NCBI GenBank assembly: GCA_949840605.1
Contig: CATKXN010000005.1
Coordinates: 1 to 49,536, forward strand
Origin: an uncultured Alistipes sp.
GTDB taxonomy: Bacteria; Bacteroidota; Bacteroidia; Bacteroidales; Rikenellaceae
DNA length: 49,536 nucleotides
Direction of reading: 5' to 3'
Shown: positions 25,722-32,651 of the stretch, in pieces
Layout: each line of letters begins with the position of its first letter
How positions within the stretch are numbered: position 1 is the stretch's first letter
Notes under the pieces: generated by a model
Seen by the model: only the letters and a program-made list of their open reading frames with translations
What the model was told of the DNA's origin: nothing
Database searches by the model: none
Position numbers and translations under genes: made by a program

Positions 25722-26158
25722 CGCTCTTCCGTTTTATGTTCCGTAAACAGTTTCATCCGGCATTCGGCGATCGGTTCGCCGTCCACCCGGCTCGTCACGG
25801 CGATCAGGATGATGTCCATGACCGTTTCGAGCACTTCGACCGTCGTCGTTATCCGCTCTCCGATGCGGGGCGGCCTGCGGAACGAGGCGTTGTCGACCGA
25901 GCCGATGAATCCCAGCCGCGGTTTCTCTCCCCGGCTCACGGCCAGATAGCCGTTCCGTGCCGCGGCCGACTGGGCCATGTGCTCCAGCACGCCGGCTTCC
26001 GACAGCGCGCCGCCCTCGACGAGCAGGTTGTCCGCCCGCACGGTCAGTTCGCACACGGCGCCCGATTCCCCGATGCCGCAGAAGGCGTCGACCTCCACGA
26101 TCGGGGGACGCTGCGGAATCAGTTCCAGGATGTTATGCCTGTCATACAAAGCGTTCAT
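25718..26158 (-). CDS. Hotdog-fold dehydratase-like protein (ApeP/FabZ family, His replaced)
   Basis: A 146-residue hotdog protein of the kind annotated as 3-hydroxyacyl-ACP dehydratase in polyene clusters. The N-terminal strand reads LIPQRPPIVEVDAF, where FabZ enzymes have PHRYPFLLVD, so the catalytic His is replaced by Gln. The central helix GVLEHMAQSAAARNGYLA retains a Glu. With the His changed, it may be a partner of the other dehydratase (19814-20173), act by a different mechanism, or have a non-catalytic role. Its stop overlaps the thioesterase GTG, and it starts 12 bases after the methyltransferase gene. Confidence 0.75.
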   Translation of the reverse strand: MNALYDRHNILELIPQRPPIVEVDAFCGIGESGAVCELTVRADNLLVEGGALSEAGVLEHMAQSAAARNGYLAVSRGEKPRLGFIGSVDNASFRRPPRIGERITTTVEVLETVMDIILIAVTSRVDGEPIAECRMKLFTEHKTEER

Positions 26159-26170
26159 CGCGGTCGTGCG

Positions 26171-27256
26171 TTATCGGACCCGGCACTGCATGATGCTGTG
26201 GCCGAATCCCAGTCCGTCGTATTGTTTTTCGACCGTCAGCCCGGAGGCCTCCACACACCGCTCCAGGTCGCCCGAATGGTACATTTTGCTGTTGCCGTTG
26301 GCCAGGGCGGTGAAGTAGACCGAGGTTTGCGCCAGGCAGAACGACGCGGTTTCGTACTTCTGCCGGTCCCAGAAGGTCTCCATGATGTAGAGCCTCGAAT
26401 CCGGGGACATGGACGCCGCGGCCCGGGTCAGGATCGAGACCGCCTCCTCTTCCGAAAAGCAGTCGAGGAACTGGCTCATCCAGACGGCGTCGAATCCCTG
26501 CGGAAAACGCGTCTCCGCATCCAGCAGATCGGCGCCGTATCCGTCAATGCGCTCGGCTCCGGGGGCTCCGGCGACGTTTCGGCGCATGATCGCCAGCTGC
26601 GCCGGCAGGTCCATCACCGTCACCCGCACCGCGGGGTCGTGTGCGACGCATTGCAGGGCCCAGCGGCCCGTGTTGCCGCCTACGTCCAGCAGCGTGCGCG
26701 GCGCGGCGGCGAAGACGATCCGCAGCGCCTCCCCGAACGAATTGTCTGAGTAGAAATGGTCGAACCCGAACCAGCTTGCCTGCACGTCGGCCGGCAGTTG
26801 CGAAAGCCCCTCGTAGATCGTTTTCCACGGTCCCAGCCTTTTCAGCCCTTCGGGCTTTCCGTTCCGCAGCGACGCTTCGAGGTCGAACAGTCCCAGGTAG
26901 TTGACGTCGTGGTTGAAGCCGATGTTGGCCTTCGACATCGGGTCGTTGAGCAGGAACCACCCCGTCTTGGCCAGGAAAAACCGGTCGTCCCGGACCAGAA
27001 CGGTCTGCGCCGTGAGCGACGATTCCAGCAGGATCTGCGCCGCATAGCGCGTCAGTCCGGCGTGCTCGGCGACCTGCTCCAGGGTCGTGCCGTCGGGCCT
27101 TCCGGAAAGCAGTTCGAAGATGCCGAACTTCACCATCAGGCGCGACACCTGAAAGGTGACCGGCCCCCAGGCGATCTCCTGGGCGCGTCGCTGTGCCTCG
27201 CGGGCCGTGAACTGCTCCTCGGAATAAGTGGTATTTTGAGGTTCGGGTAATTTCAT
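26171..27256 (-). CDS. Class I SAM-dependent O-methyltransferase (plant-OMT-like)
   Basis: A 361-residue protein in two parts. The N-terminal about 110 residues form a winged-helix-like dimerisation domain (VSRLMVKFGIFELLSGRPDG, TTLEQVAEHAGLTRYAAQIL). The C-terminal domain has the SAM-binding motif TLLDVGGNTGRWALQ and the acidic strand end VTVMDLPAQLAIM. FPQGFDAVWMSQFLDCFSEE is the usual post-motif. This is the O-methyltransferase_2 type found in flexirubin clusters, where it could methylate a ring hydroxyl or ring carbon of the aryl head group. It starts 3 bases after the acyltransferase gene. Confidence 0.86.
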   Translation of the reverse strand: MKLPEPQNTTYSEEQFTAREAQRRAQEIAWGPVTFQVSRLMVKFGIFELLSGRPDGTTLEQVAEHAGLTRYAAQILLESSLTAQTVLVRDDRFFLAKTGWFLLNDPMSKANIGFNHDVNYLGLFDLEASLRNGKPEGLKRLGPWKTIYEGLSQLPADVQASWFGFDHFYSDNSFGEALRIVFAAAPRTLLDVGGNTGRWALQCVAHDPAVRVTVMDLPAQLAIMRRNVAGAPGAERIDGYGADLLDAETRFPQGFDAVWMSQFLDCFSEEEAVSILTRAAASMSPDSRLYIMETFWDRQKYETASFCLAQTSVYFTALANGNSKMYHSGDLERCVEASGLTVEKQYDGLGFGHSIMQCRVR

Positions 27257-27259
27257 GTT

Positions 27260-28147
27260 TCAGTCCCAGAATTTGTAAAAGTTAAACCATTGTGCGTTGC
27301 TGCGGCGTACCTCCTCCTCGAGCAGCGACAGGAAGGTAGCGAAACAGCGGCTTCCGTCGCGGCGGCGTCCCGTTTCTGCTCCGGCGACGAAAAACCGGAA
27401 CCGGTAGGTCCGGTGTCGCTCGCGGGTCGCGAAGTAGAACACGACGGGTACCTGCATCCGTTCGGCGATCAGGAACGGCCCCTGCGGGAAGCGGGCTTTC
27501 CGGCCGAGAAATTCGGCCTCGAAAGTCCGGTGGGGGTTCAGGAACCGGTCGCCCATGAAACTCACGCATTCGTTGCGGTCGAGGGCGGCCTTGATGTCGA
27601 GTATGCTGGCCAGCGGGTCGTCGCCGACCGGGATGATCCGCAGCTCCGTGCGCTGTCCGAACCGGTTGAGCGCCTCCTTGACGCGGCGGTGTTCGGCGTC
27701 GTACATGACCAGGTTTATCCGCCCGGCATGCTCCCCGAAAAATTCCGCGCCGATGGTCGGAACTCCGAAATGCGCCCCGATCATCACCATTCCCCGTTTC
27801 TGCCCGAACAGCCGGAGCGCTTCCTCGTAGGATTCGAACTCGTACCGGAACCGTTTGCCCAGTCCGTTTTCCACGGCGACGCGGTCGATAAGGGTCTGTC
27901 CGAACCGGTAGTAATGTCTTACCAGACAAAATGCGCTGGCCCGGCGGCTCCGGTGCAGCGTCCGGCGGTAGTAGTCCCAGACGGCCGCCGTGGCCTTCGG
28001 GGCGAAGGGGATGAAATAGACGGCGACGAATCCCAGCAGGATGTAGGCCGCCCGCAGCCCGACGTGACGGATCAGGAAAATGAATATCGCGTAACCCGCA
28101 TATCCACCCCGTGATCTGCCGTCCCACCCGTCAGGCTTCGGGTTCAT
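27260..28147 (-). CDS. LpxL/HtrB-like lipid acyltransferase
   Basis: A 295-residue member of the lysophospholipid/lipid A acyltransferase family. It has an N-terminal hydrophobic segment (LRAAYILLGFVAVYFIPF), MVMIGAHFGVPTIGAEFF, INLVMYDAEHRRVKEALN, FMGDRFLNPHRTFEAEFLGR and RFPQGPFLIAERMQVPVVF. In lipid A acyltransferases the first motif is H(x4)D/E; here His is followed by F-G-V-P-T, so the acidic partner is missing. Similar genes occur in most aryl polyene clusters and are thought to join the polyene to a lipid anchor. The start overlaps the ACP gene by 17 bases; a later start is possible. Confidence 0.8.
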   Translation of the reverse strand: MNPKPDGWDGRSRGGYAGYAIFIFLIRHVGLRAAYILLGFVAVYFIPFAPKATAAVWDYYRRTLHRSRRASAFCLVRHYYRFGQTLIDRVAVENGLGKRFRYEFESYEEALRLFGQKRGMVMIGAHFGVPTIGAEFFGEHAGRINLVMYDAEHRRVKEALNRFGQRTELRIIPVGDDPLASILDIKAALDRNECVSFMGDRFLNPHRTFEAEFLGRKARFPQGPFLIAERMQVPVVFYFATRERHRTYRFRFFVAGAETGRRRDGSRCFATFLSLLEEEVRRSNAQWFNFYKFWD

Positions 28148-28388
28148 CGAGTTTGGCGATGACCAGGTCGCAGAACTCCCCGAATGTCTTTATCCCTGCG
28201 AAATCGGGGCCCTGGAGTTTGATTCCGAAATTCTGGTGGATGAGCACGACGACATCCACCAGGTCGAGGCTGTCGAGCCCGAACGTCTCCTTGAGCGACG
28301 ACTCCGGAGCGATCTCCGTGGCGTCGACCTCGAACTCCCTGGCCAGAAGTTCCGTCAGTTTCTCTACTGCTTGTTCCTTTGAAAACAT
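28131..28388 (-). CDS. Acyl carrier protein
   Basis: An 85-residue ACP with the phosphopantetheine serine at residue 40 in ETFGLDSLDLVDVVVLIHQN. Sequence differs clearly from the second ACP (23354-23614), so the two likely serve different steps, for example starter loading and chain extension. It lies 10 bases after the first ketosynthase gene and its end overlaps the acyltransferase gene. Confidence 0.93.
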   Translation of the reverse strand: MFSKEQAVEKLTELLAREFEVDATEIAPESSLKETFGLDSLDLVDVVVLIHQNFGIKLQGPDFAGIKTFGEFCDLVIAKLDEPEA

Positions 28389-28398
28389 ATCTGAATAA

Positions 28399-29625
28399 TT
28401 ACGGTCTGAATTTGCGGACGATCAGCGTGGAATTGGTCCCTCCGAATCCGAAAGAGTTCGAGAGGAACGCGTCGAACTGCGTGTCGATGCGCTGCGGCGG
28501 GATGTTCAGGCGCGACGAGAATTCGTCGCCCTCTTCGTAGTTGAGGTTGGGGGCGATGAACCCGCCCTGCATCATCAGCAGGGAGTAGATCACCTCGCTC
28601 GCGCCGGCCATCCACATTTCGTGTCCCGTCTGCGATTTGGTCGAGGTGACGTAGGGCTTGAGGCTGCCGAACACGGCGTCTATCGCCTGCGCCTCGTTGG
28701 CGTCGCCGAGCGGCGTCGAGGTGGCGTGGGCGTTCACGTAGCCGATCTCTTCCAGCCCGATGCCGGCGTCGGCCACGGCGCGCTGCAGCGAGCGCGTCGG
28801 TCCGTCCACGTTGGGGACGGAGATATGGTCGCCGTTCGACGAGAAGCCGTATCCGGCCACTTCGGCCAGGATCGTCGCTCCGCGGCGCCGGGCCGATTCG
28901 TAACTTTCGACCACGAGCGTGGCCGCGCCGCCGCTGGGGACCAGCCCGTCGCGCGACCGGTCGAACGGGCGCGAGGCCTTCGCCGGCTCGTCTTCGCGGA
29001 CGGAGAAGGCGGCCAGCGTGTCGAAATTGGCCACCGAATAGTCGTTGACCTCCTCGCAGCCGCCGCAGATCACGCATTCCTGCATGCCGTTGCGGATCAG
29101 CAGTGCGGCCAGCCCGACGGCGTGCGAACTGCTTGCGCAGGCCCCCGAGACGGTGAAGTTGATTCCTTTCAGGTTGAAGATCACCGAGAGGTTCATCGAG
29201 ACCGTCGAGTTCATCGACCGGAAGATGTTGCCCGAACCGATCATGGCGGTGTCCTTCGTCTCGCGGACCTTGTCGATCCCCTCCACGACCGCCGCCGCAC
29301 TGCTGTCGTTGCCGTAGAGGATGCCGACTTCGTTCCGTGCGAGGTATTCGGCCGTGATTCCGGCCTGTTCCAGCGCTTCGAGCGTGGCGATATAGGCATA
29401 CTGCCCCTCTTCGGGCAGGCAGATGCGCTGCCGGCGGTCGAGCTTCCCTTTCAGGTCGGGACGGGGCAGCAGTCCGGAGAGCGCCGACCGATACCCGAAT
29501 TCATGCCGGCCCGGGACGATCCCGATTCCCGAGCGTCCGGCGTAGAGCGATTCCGCGACGGCTTCTTTCCCGACGCCGATGCAGGAGTAGATGCCCATGC
29601 CCGTGATTACGACGCGTCTTTCCAT
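28399..29625 (-). CDS. Beta-ketoacyl-ACP synthase (FabF-like)
   Basis: A 408-residue ketosynthase with complete triad: Cys163 in TVSGACASSSHAVGL, His300 in VNAHATSTPLGDANE and His335 in STKSQTGHEMWMAGASE. The ending SFGFGGTNSTLIV is standard. It is close to the FabF/FabB-type enzymes of aryl polyene clusters. ATG 29625 overlaps the ketoreductase stop as TGATG; a longer frame to 30135 lies inside the ketoreductase gene. It would act with the ACP encoded next. Confidence 0.92.
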   Translation of the reverse strand: MERRVVITGMGIYSCIGVGKEAVAESLYAGRSGIGIVPGRHEFGYRSALSGLLPRPDLKGKLDRRQRICLPEEGQYAYIATLEALEQAGITAEYLARNEVGILYGNDSSAAAVVEGIDKVRETKDTAMIGSGNIFRSMNSTVSMNLSVIFNLKGINFTVSGACASSSHAVGLAALLIRNGMQECVICGGCEEVNDYSVANFDTLAAFSVREDEPAKASRPFDRSRDGLVPSGGAATLVVESYESARRRGATILAEVAGYGFSSNGDHISVPNVDGPTRSLQRAVADAGIGLEEIGYVNAHATSTPLGDANEAQAIDAVFGSLKPYVTSTKSQTGHEMWMAGASEVIYSLLMMQGGFIAPNLNYEEGDEFSSRLNIPPQRIDTQFDAFLSNSFGFGGTNSTLIVRKFRP

Positions 29626-30353
29626 CAGTAGATCCCTCCGTTTATTGAAATCGTTTCTCCCGTGATGTAGGCCGCCTTGTCCGACACGAGGAACGCGACC
29701 AGCTCGGCCACCTCCTCCGCCCGGCCGAAACGACCTGCGGGAATCTGTTTGCAGAGCTCTTCGCGGTCCAGTCCGTCGGTCATCTCCGTGGCGATGAACC
29801 CCGGGGCGACGGCGTTGACCGTGACGCCGCGCCGGGCGACCTCCTGTGCGAGGGCTTTCGTCGCGGCGATCATGCCGCCCTTGGCCGCGGAATAGTTCGT
29901 CTGGCCGGGCAGGCCTTTCAGCCCGGAGAGCGAGACGACGTTCACGATCCGTCCGCGTCGCCGGGTCAGCATCGGTTGCAGGAGGGGCTGCGTGACGTGG
30001 TAAAAGCCGCCGAGCGAGGTGGCGATCACCCGGTTCCAGTCGTCGGCGGGCATCCAGACCATCAGGTTGTCGCTGCGGATGCCGGCGTTGTTGACCACGA
30101 CCTCGATGAATGCGTCGGGGTGTGCCGCGGACCACGCGTCGAGCGCTTTGCGCGCGGCCTCTGCGTCCGCGACGTTGAATTTGAGCGGTTCGCCGTCCGA
30201 GCCTTGGGTCCGGACCGCCTCGAGCGTGCGCTCCGCTTCGGCGTCGTTCGATCGGTAGTTGACGAGCAGGCGGTATCCTTCCGCTGCGAGCCTTTCGCAG
30301 ATTGCCCGTCCTATTCCGCGCGAGCCGCCCGTGACCAGTGCGTATTTTGTCAT
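29625..30353 (-). CDS. 3-oxoacyl-ACP reductase (FabG-like, SDR)
   Basis: A 242-residue short-chain dehydrogenase. It has the NADP-binding TGGSRGIGRAICERL, VVNNAGIRSDNLMVWM, catalytic Ser in NVVSLSGLKG, and the YSAAKGG motif with catalytic Tyr and Lys (QTNYSAAKGGMIAATKALA). The ending TGETISINGGIY is typical FabG. In this operon it would reduce the 3-keto group before dehydration builds each double bond. ATG 30353 overlaps the ammonia-lyase stop as ATGA, so the two genes are translationally linked. Confidence 0.93.
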   Translation of the reverse strand: MTKYALVTGGSRGIGRAICERLAAEGYRLLVNYRSNDAEAERTLEAVRTQGSDGEPLKFNVADAEAARKALDAWSAAHPDAFIEVVVNNAGIRSDNLMVWMPADDWNRVIATSLGGFYHVTQPLLQPMLTRRRGRIVNVVSLSGLKGLPGQTNYSAAKGGMIAATKALAQEVARRGVTVNAVAPGFIATEMTDGLDREELCKQIPAGRFGRAEEVAELVAFLVSDKAAYITGETISINGGIY

Positions 30354-31885
30354 AGTTCGATATTTTTCCGCTTGAGGTAATCCGTCATCCGGGCGATGTC
30401 GCGGTACTTCGGCGTATCGTCCCGGAATGCGGGGAAGAAGGACCTGATCTGGTCGTATATTTCGCGCGATGCGGGCGCCAGCCGGTCGGCGGCGCCGAGG
30501 CAGTCGACCGCCTGGACGATCGCCATGAAGTGGATCGCCAGGACCTGATAGCCGTTCTCGACGACCGTGCGTGCGATCAGCGCCGAGTTCGTGCCCATGC
30601 TGACGATGTCCTGGTTGTCGTTGTTGTTGGGGATGCTGTGGACGTAGTTGGGCATCGACAGCGTCTGGCATTCGGCCGTCGTGGAGGTGGCCGTGAACTG
30701 CGATGCCTGCAGCCCGTAGTTGAGTCCCAGCACGCCCATGTTGACGAACGGAGGCAGGATGCCGTTGATGCGGTCGTGGAACAGGTAGTTGAGCTGGCGC
30801 TCGGCGAGCATCGTGAGCTTGGTGACGGCGATCTTGAGCTTGTCCATCTCGAACGAGACATAGTCGCCGTGGAAGTTGCCGCCGTGGTATACGTTTTCCG
30901 TCTCCGGATTGACGATCGGGTTGTCGCAGGCCGAGTTCAGCTCCCCGACGAGGACGCTTTCCGCATGGGCGAGGGTGTCGCGGACCGGGCCCAGCACCTG
31001 CGGAACGCAGCGCAGCGAGTAGTAGGGCTGGACTTTGTGTTTGAAAACGGCTTCGCCGTCGTGGTTCCCGTCGTAGAGTTCGGCCTGCCGGTCGCGCATG
31101 CTGCGGCTTCCCGCGAGCCATTTGCGCATGAAGGCCGCCACGGCCCGCTGCCCCTCGTGGCGCTTGACGGCGTTGATCTCCTCGGAGAGGAAATCGTCGT
31201 ATGATCCGGCGATCTCGTTGACGAGGGCCGAGGCGACGCATCCCCATCCCAGCAGCCGCTTGGCCAGGATGATGTTGTTGAGCCCGATGCCTGTCATAAC
31301 GGAGGTGCCGTTGGTGATGCACAGCCCTTCGCGGATGTGGACCGACATGGGGGTCAGATTCTCCTCGCGCAACACGTCGGCGGCCGGCCGCCACTCGCCG
31401 CGGCAGTGCACTTCGCCCTCGCCGATGAGCGCGAGGGCCAGATGGGCCAGCTGCACCAGGTCGCCGCTGGCCCCGACGGAACCGTGGCGCGGGATCATCG
31501 GATAGATTCCCCGGTTGAGGAACTCGACGAGCAGGTCGGCCACCGAGACGTGGATACCCGAGCAGCCCTGCACGAGCGTTCCCAGACGGGCCACGATTAC
31601 GGCCCGTACGTCGGTGTCGCACAGCGGGTCGCCGGCGCCTGTAGCATGGCTGCGGATGATGTTGTACTGCAACTCGGAGAGGTGCCGGTCGCTGATGCGC
31701 CATTGCGCCATCGGTCCGAAACCGGTGTTGATGCCGTAGATGACCTTGTTGGCGGCGAATCGTTTCAGAAAATCGTAGCAGTGCGCGATCCGTTCCCGGG
31801 CGCTGTCGGACAGGGCGAGCGGTTCGTTTCCGAAAACGACCCGTTCCAGCTCCTGCAATGAAAGTTGTTGATCGTAAATTACCAT
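30350..31885 (-). CDS. Aromatic amino acid ammonia-lyase (tyrosine/histidine ammonia-lyase, flexirubin type)
   Basis: A 511-residue lyase that releases ammonia from an aromatic amino acid to give a cinnamate-type acid. The MIO prosthetic group forms from Ala139-Ser140-Gly141 in GSVGASGDLVQLAHLAL. YGINTGFGPMAQWRI, LQYNIIRSHATGAG (Ser79-His80), GTSVMTGIGLNN, YYSLRCVPQVLGPVRDTL and SIPNNNDNQDIVSMGTNSAL closely match, from memory, the tyrosine ammonia-lyases of flexirubin clusters such as that of Flavobacterium johnsoniae. Tyrosine giving 4-coumarate is therefore the best guess. It is first of the tightly packed biosynthetic genes; the 34 bases upstream hold no promoter box. It is not part of a histidine-degradation operon. 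Confidence 0.9.
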   Translation of the reverse strand: MVIYDQQLSLQELERVVFGNEPLALSDSARERIAHCYDFLKRFAANKVIYGINTGFGPMAQWRISDRHLSELQYNIIRSHATGAGDPLCDTDVRAVIVARLGTLVQGCSGIHVSVADLLVEFLNRGIYPMIPRHGSVGASGDLVQLAHLALALIGEGEVHCRGEWRPAADVLREENLTPMSVHIREGLCITNGTSVMTGIGLNNIILAKRLLGWGCVASALVNEIAGSYDDFLSEEINAVKRHEGQRAVAAFMRKWLAGSRSMRDRQAELYDGNHDGEAVFKHKVQPYYSLRCVPQVLGPVRDTLAHAESVLVGELNSACDNPIVNPETENVYHGGNFHGDYVSFEMDKLKIAVTKLTMLAERQLNYLFHDRINGILPPFVNMGVLGLNYGLQASQFTATSTTAECQTLSMPNYVHSIPNNNDNQDIVSMGTNSALIARTVVENGYQVLAIHFMAIVQAVDCLGAADRLAPASREIYDQIRSFFPAFRDDTPKYRDIARMTDYLKRKNIEL

Positions 31886-31919
31886 GGTATGCCGAAAAAC
31901 CTGGAATTCCCTCCGGCCG

Positions 31920-32513
31920 TTATTTGTATTTGTAATAGGACTTCATCGCCTGATAGAGCGCATTGGCCCAATAGTTCCGGAGACCGAATCCGCCGGGTTT
32001 CCCGACGGCCGGAGTGCAACTTTCGACCTTGCGCGAGGCGATGTCGAAGGTGACGAAATAGAAACTCCCGCGGCTGTTCCGCTTGTCCAGCAGATTGGCT
32101 ATGATGACGGCGCCCCGCCCTTCGGTCTGGGGAAGTTCATAGCCCGCGACCTGCGATTCGACCTGCGGGGCGCAGTCGTAATCGGGGTCTTCGTACAGCA
32201 GCCGGTGTTCATCGTCGGAGCTGGCGGTACCGGCGGTTCCGATCGCTTTTTTCGTCGCGCGTTTGGCGACGGAGAGTTCTTTCTGCGTGATCGGCAGCCG
32301 CATGTATCTGGCGACGTCGTATTTCTGGCTTTCGGAGATGAACAGGTCGTTGATTTTGTTGAATGCGAAGACGAATTCGGTGTCCGATTCGTCTGCTCCG
32401 CAAACCTTTACCAGCGAAAAGTCTACGCCGTAGAAGACGACGGGGGTTTTCTGCGCGAAGGCGTTCATTGTCACGATAACCAGGAGGCACAGGAAAAGGA
32501 GCTGTTTTTTCAT
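31920..32513 (-). CDS. Secreted protein of unknown function at the head of the polyene operon
   Basis: A 197-residue protein with a clear signal peptide (MKKQLLFLCLLVIVTMNAFA, cut before QK). The mature part begins KTPVVFYGVDFSLVKVCGAD and includes ESDTEFVFAFNKINDLFISE and AVIIANLLDKRNSRGSFYFV, ending in FGLRNYWANALYQAMKSYYK. I do not recognise a family with confidence. The overall pattern of alternating strands and a final helix suggests a small periplasmic or outer membrane-associated domain. It sits between a terminator-promoter region upstream and the ammonia-lyase 34 bases downstream, with no promoter box before the lyase, so it may be the first gene of the operon. Confidence 0.75.
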   Translation of the reverse strand: MKKQLLFLCLLVIVTMNAFAQKTPVVFYGVDFSLVKVCGADESDTEFVFAFNKINDLFISESQKYDVARYMRLPITQKELSVAKRATKKAIGTAGTASSDDEHRLLYEDPDYDCAPQVESQVAGYELPQTEGRGAVIIANLLDKRNSRGSFYFVTFDIASRKVESCTPAVGKPGGFGLRNYWANALYQAMKSYYKYK

Positions 32514-32528
32514 CGTCGAAAATTTTTG

Positions 32529-32562
32529 TAAAGGTATTAAATTATTTTCAGAAAATATGCAA
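32529..32562 (-). promoter_or_regulatory. Possible promoter of the polyene operon
   Basis: On the minus strand TACCTTTA (32529-32536), one change from TAnnTTTG, with TTG (32560-32562) upstream and a 23-base spacer, slightly long. It lies 16 bases before the ATG at 32513 in an AT-rich island. It is the only promoter-like site between the terminator at 32595-32629 and the operon. Confidence 0.35.
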
Positions 32563-32594
32563 AAAAAGGCGATGAATGGAGTGCAGGGGCATTT

Positions 32595-32629
32595 TCGATA
32601 AAACGGCCAGACACATGTGCCTGGCCGTT
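32595..32629 (-). terminator. Terminator after the MuiA-like gene
   Basis: AACGGCCAG (32602-32610) pairs with CTGGCCGTT (32621-32629). On the minus strand the hairpin ends in TTTTAT. It separates the arginine block from the polyene operon. Confidence 0.65.
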
Positions 32630-32651
32630 CAAGGTTTTTGGGGAGCGGACG

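Noticed and set aside
22170..30353. Reading the FabG, KS and ACP genes as primary fatty acid synthesis
   Set aside because: Several ketosynthases with a chain-length-factor partner, two ACPs, an ammonia-lyase and a polyene-type export set point to a secondary-metabolite operon.
30350..31885. Reading the ammonia-lyase as HutH of histidine degradation
   Set aside because: No hutU, hutI or hutG lies nearby, and it is translationally coupled to polyene genes; sequence resembles flexirubin-type tyrosine ammonia-lyases.
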